A stretch of 64,000 nt of DNA, taken from positions 620,001-684,000 of the forward strand of contig NZ_ATYB01000008.1 of NCBI RefSeq assembly GCF_000427465.1, read 5' to 3'. Positions within the stretch are counted from its first letter, which is position 1. The number at the start of each line of letters is the position of its first letter. The position numbers and the translations under genes were made by a program. The stretch comes from Sinorhizobium arboris LMG 14919. GTDB taxonomy: Bacteria > Pseudomonadota > Alphaproteobacteria > Rhizobiales > Rhizobiaceae. Below are positions 8,387-17,246 of the stretch, piece after piece. Under the pieces are notes generated by a model that was not told the DNA's origin, did not search any database, and was given only the letters and a program-made list of their open reading frames with translations.

Positions 8387-10060
8387 GTGCCGCACAACCA
8401 CCGATCCAAGATGATAACACAGGGGGTCGAGCGTTCCCCTAATCGAGCGATGTTCCGCGCTTTAGGCTATCAGACGGAAGACTTCGATAAGCCGATGATC
8501 GGGATCGCCAACGGTCACTCGACAATCACCCCATGCAATGCCGGGCTTCAGCCTCTCGTTAATGCGGCCGTCGCTGCGATCAAGGTGGCGGGAGCCAATC
8601 CGCAAACGTTCGGCTTCCCGACCATTTCAGACGGCATGTCCATGGGTACCGAAGGAATGAAATACTCCCTCGTCTCCCGCGAGGTAATCGCTGACTGCGT
8701 GGAAGCCACCGTTCAAGGGCAATGGATGGATGGAGTTCTCGTTATCGGCGGGTGCGACAAGAATCAGCCCGGTGGAATGATTGGGATAGCCCGCGCCAAC
8801 GTACCAGCAATCTATGTCTACGGGGGGACTATCAAGCCGGGAAAGTGGAACGGACAGGATCTTTCGATCATCTCGGCGTTCGAGGCGGTCGGCGCGCTCA
8901 AGGCCGGCCGAATGAGCAACGAGGATTTCGAGGGCATCGAGCGTAATGCCTGCCCAACGACCGGCGCCTGCGGGGGCATGTATACGGCCAACACCATGAG
9001 TTCATCCTTTGAGGCGCTCGGTATATCGCTGCTCGGCTCCTCGACGATGGCGAACGTCGACCGGGAAAAGATCGACTCCGCGTCGGAGTCCGCACGTGTG
9101 CTCATCGGCGCGGTGAAGAGAGGAATCAGGCCTCGCGACATCATCACGCGCGAAAGCGTGGAAAACGCCATCGCCCTCGTTATGGCGACCGGCGGCTCCA
9201 CCAATGCGGTGCTTCATTACCTCGCGATCTGCCAAGCCGCGGAGGTCGAGTGGACGCTGGAGGATTTTGAGCGAGTCAGGCGGAAAGTGCCGGTCATCTG
9301 CGACCTTAAGCCGTCGGGCAGATACATGGCGGTTGATCTTCACAGACAAGGCGGCGTACCGCAGGTCTTAAAGCTTCTACTCAATGCTGGATTGCTTAAT
9401 GCCGACTGCATAACAATCACGGGCAAGACGATCGGAGAAGAGCTCGCGAATGTGCCGGATAGCCCTCCAGGAGGCCAGGAAGTGGTGCACACGGTAGGCA
9501 CGCCAATCTACAAGGAGGGCCATCTGGCTATTCTGCGCGGCAACCTTGCCGAGGACGGGGCAGTCGCAAAGATTACCGGACTGACATCGACCTCGATCAC
9601 TGGGCCGGCTCGCGTTTTCAATGACGAGGAATCGGCGCTCCAAGCGATCTTGTCAGGTTCCATCCAGCCCGGCGATGTACTTGTGCTGCGCTATCTTGGG
9701 CCGAAGGGTGGTCCCGGAATGCCGGAAATGCTAGCGCCAACCTCTGCAATCGTCGGGCAGGGGTTGGGCGACAAGGTCGGTCTTATCACCGACGGCCGGT
9801 TCTCTGGCGGCTCCTGGGGGCTGCTGGTCGGCCATGTCACCCCGGAAGCGTTCGAGGGGGGCACGATCGCTCTGGTCGAGGAGGGGGACCTTATAACGAT
9901 CGACGCCGAGGCCCGCCTGCTTCAGCTCGAAATTGATGCCGAGGAGATCGAGCGCAGACGCCGAAACTGGCGTCAGCCGCCGCCGCGCTACACGCGAGGT
10001 GTGCTGGCTAAGTTCGCCGCGCTCGCCAGCCCGGCGAGTAAAGGAGCAATCACAGGGTAG
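8387..10060 (+). CDS. ilvD: Dihydroxy-acid dehydratase family protein (IlvD/Edd)
   Basis: 557 residues. GTG 8387 is chosen because GAGGAG lies 7 bases upstream; GTG 8372 in the same frame lacks this. Iron-sulfur cysteine motifs are present as [10 protein letters not shown] and [18 protein letters not shown]. IlvD makes 2-keto acids from dihydroxy acids in isoleucine/valine synthesis; close relatives dehydrate sugar acids. The N-terminal pattern [16 protein letters not shown] with STITPCN fits the 560-residue IlvD type. It stands alone with a LysR regulator and no other branched-chain genes, in lower-GC DNA. It may therefore be a second copy or an aldonic-acid dehydratase rather than the housekeeping enzyme. 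The family is secure; the substrate is not. Confidence 0.88.
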   Translation: MPHNHRSKMITQGVERSPNRAMFRALGYQTEDFDKPMIGIANGHSTITPCNAGLQPLVNAAVAAIKVAGANPQTFGFPTISDGMSMGTEGMKYSLVSREVIADCVEATVQGQWMDGVLVIGGCDKNQPGGMIGIARANVPAIYVYGGTIKPGKWNGQDLSIISAFEAVGALKAGRMSNEDFEGIERNACPTTGACGGMYTANTMSSSFEALGISLLGSSTMANVDREKIDSASESARVLIGAVKRGIRPRDIITRESVENAIALVMATGGSTNAVLHYLAICQAAEVEWTLEDFERVRRKVPVICDLKPSGRYMAVDLHRQGGVPQVLKLLLNAGLLNADCITITGKTIGEELANVPDSPPGGQEVVHTVGTPIYKEGHLAILRGNLAEDGAVAKITGLTSTSITGPARVFNDEESALQAILSGSIQPGDVLVLRYLGPKGGPGMPEMLAPTSAIVGQGLGDKVGLITDGRFSGGSWGLLVGHVTPEAFEGGTIALVEEGDLITIDAEARLLQLEIDAEEIERRRRNWRQPPPRYTRGVLAKFAALASPASKGAITG

Positions 10061-10320
10061 AGCGGCCCGCAGCAGAAGTCGGTGCAAAGCGTGCACGACG
10101 GAACCTAATGGAAACTCCGCAATGGATATGGCTTATATCGCGTTAGATACGGTGCGCCTGCGGTCAAGAGCGATCTGAAGCTTTTCGCGTATCAGATGGC
10201 GGGACAATGGTTCGCATCGTTTCAACGCGAGGCGCCGCCGCCTATTTCCGGCTCGGTGATTACGCTATCAGGATCCGCTAGGAGGCGGATGAGGGCGGAT
10301 TGCCACTGCAGGTTTCCTTG

Positions 10321-11664
10321 CTATGCCGTCGCCAGTGCCCTGACGGCCTCCGCCCTTGCCTGGCGCCGACCGCTCTTCATCGGTCTGCCCGCCACGTAGA
10401 CCTCCGCTACCGAGCGGTCGTCGCCCATTGTCTGAAGAATGAAGAGCTCTTCGGCAAGTGACGAGGCTACCTGCATCCTGAGCTCCATCGCCGGCTTGGC
10501 CCGGCTGTCGAGGACAACAATATCCGCATCCGCGCCGGCATGCAGCGAGCCGATCCGATGTCCGAGATCGAGCGCGCGCGCGTTGCCGAGCGTCATCCTA
10601 TAGAAGGAATTGAGTGGGGAGAGCCGCTGGCCCTGCAGGTGCAGAACCTTGTAGGCCTCGCCCATCGTTTCCAGCATCGAAAAACTCGTGCCGCCGCCGA
10701 CATCGGTCGCAACCGCGTGGCGCGCGCCGAGCCTGTCGAAGCGATCGCGGTCGAAGAGGCCGCTCCCCAGGAAAAGGTTGGAGGTCGGACAGAAGACTCC
10801 CACCGACCCCGTCTCCGCGAGCACCGAGATCTCGCGGTCGCTCAGATGAATGCAGTGGCCGAGCAGGGTCTTGCGACCGAGAAGCTCGTAGCGTGAATAG
10901 ATGTCGGTATAGTCCTTCGCCTCCGGATAGAGCGAAGTCGCGAAAGCAATTTCGTCGCGGTTTTCGGATAGATGGGTCTGAACGTAGCAATCCGGATGTT
11001 CGGCGGCGAGCACGCGGCTCGCCTCCATTTGCTCCGGAGTCGAGGTGATCGCAAAGCGCGGACTGATCGCGTAATGCGCGCGGCCGCGACCATGCCACCT
11101 GGCGATGAGTTCCTTCGTCTCAGCATAGCCCTTCTCTGGCGTATCGCGCAGCGCGTCCGGAGCGTTGCGGTCCATCATCACCTTGCCGCCGATCATCAGC
11201 ATGCCGCGCTCTTCCGCTGCAGTGAAGAAAGCGTCGACGCTTTCCGGATGCACCGAACAATAGGCCACTGCGGTCGTCGTTCCGTTAGAGAGGAGCTCGT
11301 CCATGAAGCGGCCGGCGATGAAGGCGGCGTGCTCAGGCGCCTTGAACTTCTGCTCCTCCACGAAGATATAGGTGTTCAGCCACTCGAGGAGCTGCGCTCC
11401 ATAGGACGCGATCGCCTGTGTCTGCGGGAAATGCAGGTGCGTATCGATGAATCCGGGCAGCACGAGGTGCGGCCGGTGATCGGCAACTTCCGCGGTGTGC
11501 CCGGCCTGTTCGGCCACGTCGGCGTAAGGGCCGACGCCCGCGATCTTGCCGTTCCTAACGAAAACGGCGCCGTCCTCGAAAAAGCGATAGGAGCCGGCAT
11601 CGTCATGGCTCTCGGGCTCCTTGACGAAAGTCAGCACGCGGCCGCGGATCAAGAGAACGCTCAT
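10321..11664 (-). CDS. guaD: Guanine deaminase
   Basis: 447 residues. The start at 11664 overlaps the puuD stop as ATGA, so the two are translationally coupled. Amidohydrolase-fold motifs are clear: GFIDTHLHFPQTQAI carries the metal-binding HxH, HLSENRDE and GHCIHLSDRE follow, and the final metal Asp lies in the AVATDVGGG stretch. The size and the PQTQ after the HLH are typical of GuaD. The enzyme hydrolyses guanine to xanthine and ammonia in the cytoplasm, feeding xanthine dehydrogenase encoded a few genes away. The 260 bp after the stop contain a small ATCCGC/GCGGAT stem (10273-10290) between this gene and the convergent dehydratase gene. Confidence 0.95.
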   Translation of the reverse strand: MSVLLIRGRVLTFVKEPESHDDAGSYRFFEDGAVFVRNGKIAGVGPYADVAEQAGHTAEVADHRPHLVLPGFIDTHLHFPQTQAIASYGAQLLEWLNTYIFVEEQKFKAPEHAAFIAGRFMDELLSNGTTTAVAYCSVHPESVDAFFTAAEERGMLMIGGKVMMDRNAPDALRDTPEKGYAETKELIARWHGRGRAHYAISPRFAITSTPEQMEASRVLAAEHPDCYVQTHLSENRDEIAFATSLYPEAKDYTDIYSRYELLGRKTLLGHCIHLSDREISVLAETGSVGVFCPTSNLFLGSGLFDRDRFDRLGARHAVATDVGGGTSFSMLETMGEAYKVLHLQGQRLSPLNSFYRMTLGNARALDLGHRIGSLHAGADADIVVLDSRAKPAMELRMQVASSLAEELFILQTMGDDRSVAEVYVAGRPMKSGRRQARAEAVRALATA

Positions 11665-12899
11665 TGGACTTTTCCTTCCTTTACGGTCGTCTCGTACCAG
11701 GTGGCGATAAGTTGGCGTTCCTCCTCGGAGATGCCGGTGACATTGGCGGGCGGCATGGCATGCGAGCGCCCCGCCTGCAGGTAGATTTCGCGGGCATGAG
11801 CGACGATGTCGCCGTCGGCTTCGAGGACCACACCCTTCGGCGGCACGATAATGCCTTCCCAGCCGGGCTCGCGCGCATGACACATCGAACAGCGGCCAAG
11901 CACGGTGTCGCGCACTTTGGAAAAGTCCGGTGACGCGACGACGGCCTCGGTGGCCGTTGAAGCCCTGGCCTCTCCGCCTTCGGAGAGGACCTTGGGCACG
12001 GTGGAGAGCCACATGATGGCGATGAACAGAAGCACCGTCGCGAGCCAGGTCCAGGTCGGGCTGCCCTTGTTGGCGTGGCGCGTGTTGAACCAGTGGCGGA
12101 TCGTGACGCCCATCAGGAAGACCAGCGAGGCGATGATCCAGTTGTATTGTGTGCCGAAGGCGAGCGGATAATGGTTCGACAGCATCAGGAACAGCACGGG
12201 CAGCGTCAGATAGTTGTTGTGCGTCGAGCGCTGCTTCGCCTGCTTTCCGAGAGCAGGATCGGGCGTGCGGCCCGCGATCAGGTCTGCAACAACCTTCTTC
12301 TGGTTCGGAATGATGATGAAGAACACATTGGCCGACATGATGGTCGCCGTGAAGGCGCCGAGATGCAGATAGGCGGCACGACCCGTGAAGAGCTGGGTGT
12401 AGCCCCAGGCGACGGCGACGAGGATGAAATAGAGGAGCACCATCAGCCGAGTATTGTCGCTGCCGAACGGCGAGCGGCAGATCATGTCATAGGCGAGCCA
12501 GCCGAAGCCCAGCGAGGCCAGCGAGATGGCGATCGCCACGGGCTTCGAGACGTCGAGCACGCTCGGGTCGATGAGATAGAGGTCCGCGCCGGCGTAATAG
12601 ACGAGCGCAAGCATGCCGAAACCGGAGAGCCAGGTGACGTAGGACTCCCATTTGAACCAGATCAGATGCTCCGGCATGTTTTTCGGCGCGACCAGATATT
12701 TCTGGATGTGGTAGAAGCCGCCGCCATGCACCTGCCACTCTTCGCCATAGGCACCCACCGGCAGGCCCGGACGCTGCTTCAGCCCCAGGTCGAGCGCGAC
12801 GAAGTAAAAAGATGAGCCGATCCAGGCGATGCCGGTGATGACATGCAGCCATCTCACCGCAAATGTCAGCCAGTCCCAGGCGATGGCATACTCGTACAT
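11661..12899 (-). CDS. puuD: Membrane-bound urate hydroxylase with C-terminal cytochrome c domain
   Basis: 412 residues starting at ATG 12899 behind GGGGAG. The N-terminal 300 residues contain about eight membrane helices, beginning WLTFAVRWLHVITGIAWIGS, with conserved histidines. The C-terminal 100 residues form a cytochrome c domain with the haem motif CSMCH and an axial Met in the SHAMPPANVT segment. This is the architecture of PuuD, which oxidises urate to 5-hydroxyisourate and passes electrons to the respiratory chain instead of making hydrogen peroxide. No soluble uricase is present in the window, so PuuD fills that step. It is the first gene of the puuD-guaD pair and is divergent from a LysR gene 148 bp away. 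Confidence 0.95.
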   Translation of the reverse strand: MYEYAIAWDWLTFAVRWLHVITGIAWIGSSFYFVALDLGLKQRPGLPVGAYGEEWQVHGGGFYHIQKYLVAPKNMPEHLIWFKWESYVTWLSGFGMLALVYYAGADLYLIDPSVLDVSKPVAIAISLASLGFGWLAYDMICRSPFGSDNTRLMVLLYFILVAVAWGYTQLFTGRAAYLHLGAFTATIMSANVFFIIIPNQKKVVADLIAGRTPDPALGKQAKQRSTHNNYLTLPVLFLMLSNHYPLAFGTQYNWIIASLVFLMGVTIRHWFNTRHANKGSPTWTWLATVLLFIAIMWLSTVPKVLSEGGEARASTATEAVVASPDFSKVRDTVLGRCSMCHAREPGWEGIIVPPKGVVLEADGDIVAHAREIYLQAGRSHAMPPANVTGISEEERQLIATWYETTVKEGKVQ

Positions 12900-13047
12900 T
12901 GAGTTCTCCCCATTTCTCTCGCACTCATTATGTGTCATTGCTTGGGGAGGCGGGAACGGCGCCATCGCACCAACTCTTTCAAAAAAAACTATAAAATCGA
13001 AGAGGAACCGGGGCGTTAGGTTGCCGCGGAGGAACAGAGGCGGAAGC
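12900..13047. promoter_or_regulatory. Shared divergent promoter region of puuD-guaD and the lysR gene
   Basis: 148 bp between opposite starts. It contains an eight-A tract at 12981-12988 followed by TATAAA at 12990-12995, a plausible -10 for the lysR gene. LysR proteins usually bind such divergent regions; no operator could be fixed by eye. Confidence 0.4.
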
Positions 13048-13995
13048 ATGTCCTATCTCGATAATGTGCGCGTGTTCGTGCGCGTCGTGGAACTTGGAAC
13101 GCTGTCGGCAGCGGGTCGCGATCAGCGCGTCACGCCGGCGGTTGCCAGCAATAGAATCAAGGAGTTGGAGCGGCATATGGGCGTGCGCCTGTTCAACCGC
13201 ACGACCCGTAAGCTGACACCCACGGAGCACGGCCGTGTCTTCTATGAAGGCGCGGTCAAAATTCTCGAGGCCGTCAACGAAGCGGAGAGCGCCATTGCCG
13301 ATCTTTCAAGAAATCCGAAGGGAGCGCTGAAGATCACCGCCCCGCTCGGCATCGGCCGGCGGCTGATCGCGCCCGGAATACCGGAATTCCACGATCGCTA
13401 TCCCGACATCGAGGTACGGTTGCGTCTCTCCGACCATAATGTCGACATTCTCGCCGAAGGCGTGGATATCGCCTTCAAGCTCGGCATACTCGAGGATTCG
13501 AACCTGCGCATGCGCGGCATCATGAACTGCGACCGCGTACTCTGTGGCTCACCGCGCTATTTCGAAAGGCGCGGCATCCCTTCGTCGCCGGACGACCTCC
13601 TCAGCCACAGCCACGATTGTCTCCTGCTGCGCTATCCCGGGTCGAAGGAATATTACTGGACGTTGCAGACAGCGGATGGCGTTCGCAAGTTCGAGGTCGG
13701 CGGTCCCTATGATTCGGATGATGGCGACGTGCTCACCCAGTGGGCGCTGGACGGACGCGGCATCGTCAACAAACCGCTCTTCGAGGTAAAGCAGCATATC
13801 GACGAGGGCTTGCTCGTCCCGGTGCTCGAGGAGACGCCGCCGCTCGGCGCACAGCTCGCTGCGATCTACCCGCACAAGCGCTTCCAGGATCCGAAGGTCC
13901 GGCTGATGATCGACTTCATGGCCGAGCGCTGTCAGCGGCTGATCGGCAAGATGCTTGCCGATCCTGGCCCACCGGCGGCCGAGACGGGGACATGA
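13048..13995 (+). CDS. LysR-family regulator, likely of the purine/urate genes
   Basis: 315 residues from ATG 13048, behind GGAGG-like and GGAAG sequences; upstream in-frame codons lie in the promoter region. The N-terminal helix-turn-helix has GTLSAAGRDQRVTPAVASNRI, the degenerate form seen in DmlR/AaeR-type LysR proteins. NRTTRKLTPTEHGRVFYE completes the DNA-binding domain. The effector domain covers residues 90-300. The gene is divergent from puuD-guaD and sits between that operon and hiuH-xdhABC, which makes a regulatory role over urate oxidation likely; the effector is unknown. It ends 20 bp from the convergent xdhC stop. Confidence 0.9.
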   Translation: MSYLDNVRVFVRVVELGTLSAAGRDQRVTPAVASNRIKELERHMGVRLFNRTTRKLTPTEHGRVFYEGAVKILEAVNEAESAIADLSRNPKGALKITAPLGIGRRLIAPGIPEFHDRYPDIEVRLRLSDHNVDILAEGVDIAFKLGILEDSNLRMRGIMNCDRVLCGSPRYFERRGIPSSPDDLLSHSHDCLLLRYPGSKEYYWTLQTADGVRKFEVGGPYDSDDGDVLTQWALDGRGIVNKPLFEVKQHIDEGLLVPVLEETPPLGAQLAAIYPHKRFQDPKVRLMIDFMAERCQRLIGKMLADPGPPAAETGT

Positions 13996-14015
13996 GAGGC
14001 GACGACTCCGGCGAG

Positions 14016-14870
14016 CTACGCGTTCACCGGCTTCCGTCTGTTCTGAGGGGGCAGTGGCTCACGATTCAGCGCTGCAGTCATGATCTCGGCCGCGGCAAGC
14101 GCCGCGATCACCGGCGGCCTCTTGTCCTTCACCGCCGTACCGCCGATCGGGCAGACGAGCCACTTGCAAAGCTCAGGACGATTGACCTCTCGCGACAGCC
14201 AGTTCTTGAAAGTCGCGCGTTTCGTCTTCGAGCCTATCATCCCGACGTAGCTGGCGTCTTCGCGGCCGAGGGCTTCGGCCGCGATCAGGAAATCGAGTGC
14301 GTGATCATGGGTGAGGACGACGAAGGCGCTGCCCGGCGGGGCATCGCGTACGATGGCTTCGGGCATTGCAGTCAGGCAGGTTTCGATACCCGGCACGTCT
14401 GCGGCAGAGAGTTCGTGCTCGCGCGTGTCTACGAGAACGGTCCTGAGGGGCACCAGCGACAGCGCCATGGCGAGCGCATTGCCGACATGGCCCGCCCCGA
14501 AAATATAGACATGCGGCCGCTGCGCGATTTCGTCATCGCTGCGCTCGATTAGCCTGGCGCGCGTCTCCTTGTCGGCGATCCTGAAGGAAAGCGCGACGCG
14601 CCCGCCACAGCACTGGCCGATTTCCGGGCCGAGCGGGATGTTCAGGCGGCTGTCAGCCGCTCCCTGAAGGAGCTTTCGCGCATGGTCGATCGCCATATAT
14701 TCCAGCTGGCCGCCGCCGATCGTCGCGAAGGTGCGCTCCCTGGAAACGAGCATCCAGGCATCGGTGTCCCGCGGCGTCGAGCCTGCGGCTCCCGCCACCT
14801 CGACAAGAACGCAGGCCGATTCACGGCTCAAGAAGTCCCGGATGTCCTTTCTGCCCGTCATCTCAGTCAT
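14016..14870 (-). CDS. xdhC: Xanthine dehydrogenase accessory protein XdhC
   Basis: 284 residues. XdhC binds molybdenum cofactor, guides its sulfuration and inserts it into XdhB. The N-terminal XdhC/CoxI domain begins with CVLVEVAGAAGSTPRD and contains IGGGQLEYMAID. The C-terminal Rossmann domain contains VYIFGAGHVGNALA and the conserved YVGMIGSKTKR. It is the last gene of the hiuH-xdhA-xdhB-xdhC run, 26 bp after xdhB. Size and motifs are normal. An alternative start three codons in (MTGRKD) is possible. Confidence 0.95.
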   Translation of the reverse strand: MTEMTGRKDIRDFLSRESACVLVEVAGAAGSTPRDTDAWMLVSRERTFATIGGGQLEYMAIDHARKLLQGAADSRLNIPLGPEIGQCCGGRVALSFRIADKETRARLIERSDDEIAQRPHVYIFGAGHVGNALAMALSLVPLRTVLVDTREHELSAADVPGIETCLTAMPEAIVRDAPPGSAFVVLTHDHALDFLIAAEALGREDASYVGMIGSKTKRATFKNWLSREVNRPELCKWLVCPIGGTAVKDKRPPVIAALAAAEIMTAALNREPLPPQNRRKPVNA

Positions 14871-14896
14871 CCATTCTCTTCGCTGGGCGATCGTCT

Positions 14897-17233
14897 CTAC
14901 CCCGCTTTGACGGCGGCGCGAAGGCGCTCGACCGCCATCAATACGCGCTCCGGCGTTGCCGGCGCATCGATGCGCGGCGGAATACGATAATCGGCGACGC
15001 TCGCCGCCGCCATGGATATCGCCTCCAGCACCGAAATCCCCAGCATGAACGGAGGTTCCCCGACCGCCTTCGAGCGCCGGATCGTCTCCTCACGGTTCAC
15101 CGACCATTCAGCGAGACGCACGTTGAAGACGCGCGGGCGGTCGGAAGCGAGCGGAATTTTGTAGGTGGAAGGCGCATGCGTCCGCAAGCGGCCCTTGGCA
15201 TCCCACCAGAGCTCTTCCGTCGTCAGCCACCCCATGCCCTGGACGAAGGCGCCCTCGACCTGGCCGAGATCGAGCGCCGGGTTCAGCGACTTTCCGGCAT
15301 CGTGGATGATATCGGTGCGCTCGACCTGGTATTCGCCGGTCAGCGTGTCGACGCTGACCTCGGAGCAAGAGGCGCCGTAGGCGAAGTAATAGAACGGACG
15401 GCCACGGCCCTCGGCGCGGCTCCAGTGGATCTTCGGTGTCTTGTAGAAGCCGGCCGCGGAAAGTTGTACGCGGGCGGAATAGGCCGCCCTGACAAACTCG
15501 GAGAAGGCGATGCGTTCGGCACCGATCCGGACCGTATTCGGCTCGAAGGCGACATCCGCCTCGCTCACGCCGTAACGTTCGGCCGCGAAGCGCACGAGCC
15601 GCTCCTTGATCTGCTGGCAGGCATTGGCGGCTGCCATGCCGTTCAGGTCCGAACCGGACGAAGCGGCCGTCGCCGAGGTGTTCGGCACCTTGCCGGTCGA
15701 GGTCGCCGTCACCTTGATACGGTCGAGATCGACCTGGAATTCGTCCGCCACGACCTGCGCCACCTTGGTGTAGAGCCCCTGCCCCATCTCGGTGCCGCCG
15801 TGGTTCAGCTGGATCGAACCATCCGTATAGACGTGGATCAGGGCGCCCGCCTGATTGTATTCCGTCTTGGTGAAGGAGATGCCGAATTTCACCGGCGTCA
15901 GCGCGATGCCGCGCTTGACGACGGGGCTCTCGCGGTTGAAGGCGATGGCCGCTTGCCGCCGGGCGGCATAGTCGGACGAAGCCTCGAGCTCTTCGATGAT
16001 GCGGCCGATGATGTTGTCTTCGACTGTCTGGTGGTACGGCGTCAGGTTGCGCCCTTCGCCGCCGTAGAAATTGAGCTTTCGGATTTCGAGCGGGTCCTTG
16101 CCGAGCGCATAGGCGACGTCTTCGATCATCCGCTCGCCGCCGACCATGCCCTGCGGTCCGCCGAAACCTCGGAACGCGGTATTCGAGACCGTGTTGGTCT
16201 TCAGCGGGCGCGAGCGCAGCCGGACATTCGGGTAGAAATAGCAATTGTCGGCGTGGAAGAGCGCGCGATCGGTCACCGGTCCGGAAAGGTCGGCCGAGAA
16301 GCCGCAGCGCGCGGCGAAGACCGCGTCCACCGCCTCGATCCGTCCGTCGTCGTCGAAGCCGATCTTGTAATCGACATGGAAGTCGTGGCGCTTGCCGGTT
16401 GCCGTCATGTCGTCGTCGCGGTCGGGGCGCACCTTGACCGCACGACGGAATTTCCTGGCGGCCACCGCAGCCACCGCTGCGAAGAGGTTTGCCTGCGTCT
16501 CCTTGCCGCCGAAGCCGCCGCCCATGCGGCGGACATTGACGGTTACCGCATTCGAGGGCACCCCCAGCACATGGGCCACCATGAGCTGGGTCTCGCTCGG
16601 ATGCTGGGTCGAGGAGAAGACCGTGACTTCATCGTCCTCGCCGGGAATGGCGAAGGAGATCTGGCCTTCGAGATAGAAATGATCCTGGCCGCCGATGCGC
16701 ATCTCGCCCGAAACGATGTTCTTAGCCCTGGCGAAGCCGGCATCGATATCGCCGCGTTCGAGCTTCAGGGGATCGATCACCAGCGGATAATTCGCGGCGG
16801 CCGCCTCGAGGACATCCGTCACATGCGGCAGATCGCGATAGGCGATCTTCGCCTTCGCCGCCGCGCGGCGGGCGGCCTCGCGCGAGGTGGCGATGACCGC
16901 GAAGATCGGCTGGCCGTGGAACTCGACCTTGTCGGTCGCAAAGACCGGATCGTCATGCTTGTGCGCCGGGCTGATGTCGTTCTCGCCGGGTATGTCCACC
17001 GCCGTGAGTACACCCACGACACCAGGAGTGTCACGCACCGCCTCGAAGTCCATCGACAGGATTTCTGCATGCGCGCGTTGCGACAGCCCCAGATAGCCGT
17101 GGAGCGTACCGGAAGGCTCCGGAATATCGTCTATGTATTCGGCCGTTCCGGAAACGTGTTTGTGGCCGGATTCGTGGCGTTCCTTGTCGTGTACGCCGCC
17201 GCGGACGCGATCGAGTGGCTGCATCACATTCAT
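14897..17233 (-). CDS. xdhB: Xanthine dehydrogenase molybdenum-binding subunit XdhB
   Basis: 778 residues, starting at ATG 17233 behind GAGGAGGTGG; the open frame extends upstream into xdhA and is ignored. It holds the molybdopterin-binding large subunit: an N-terminal Ald_Xan hammerhead domain (HVSGTAEYIDDIPEP), MGGGFGGKETQ, the FRGFGGPQG substrate/cofactor loop and a C-terminal VGEPPFMLG segment with the catalytic Glu. Together with XdhA it hydroxylates hypoxanthine to xanthine and xanthine to urate in the cytoplasm, passing electrons to NAD+ through the FeS/FAD subunit. It lies 13 bp after xdhA in the operon. Confidence 0.96.
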   Translation of the reverse strand: MNVMQPLDRVRGGVHDKERHESGHKHVSGTAEYIDDIPEPSGTLHGYLGLSQRAHAEILSMDFEAVRDTPGVVGVLTAVDIPGENDISPAHKHDDPVFATDKVEFHGQPIFAVIATSREAARRAAAKAKIAYRDLPHVTDVLEAAAANYPLVIDPLKLERGDIDAGFARAKNIVSGEMRIGGQDHFYLEGQISFAIPGEDDEVTVFSSTQHPSETQLMVAHVLGVPSNAVTVNVRRMGGGFGGKETQANLFAAVAAVAARKFRRAVKVRPDRDDDMTATGKRHDFHVDYKIGFDDDGRIEAVDAVFAARCGFSADLSGPVTDRALFHADNCYFYPNVRLRSRPLKTNTVSNTAFRGFGGPQGMVGGERMIEDVAYALGKDPLEIRKLNFYGGEGRNLTPYHQTVEDNIIGRIIEELEASSDYAARRQAAIAFNRESPVVKRGIALTPVKFGISFTKTEYNQAGALIHVYTDGSIQLNHGGTEMGQGLYTKVAQVVADEFQVDLDRIKVTATSTGKVPNTSATAASSGSDLNGMAAANACQQIKERLVRFAAERYGVSEADVAFEPNTVRIGAERIAFSEFVRAAYSARVQLSAAGFYKTPKIHWSRAEGRGRPFYYFAYGASCSEVSVDTLTGEYQVERTDIIHDAGKSLNPALDLGQVEGAFVQGMGWLTTEELWWDAKGRLRTHAPSTYKIPLASDRPRVFNVRLAEWSVNREETIRRSKAVGEPPFMLGISVLEAISMAAASVADYRIPPRIDAPATPERVLMAVERLRAAVKAG

Positions 17234-17246
17234 GGGTCCACCTCCT

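Noticed and set aside
10273..10290. ATCCGC/GCGGAT hairpin between the dehydratase gene and guaD as a terminator
   Set aside because: A 6-bp stem without a T-run is too weak to call.
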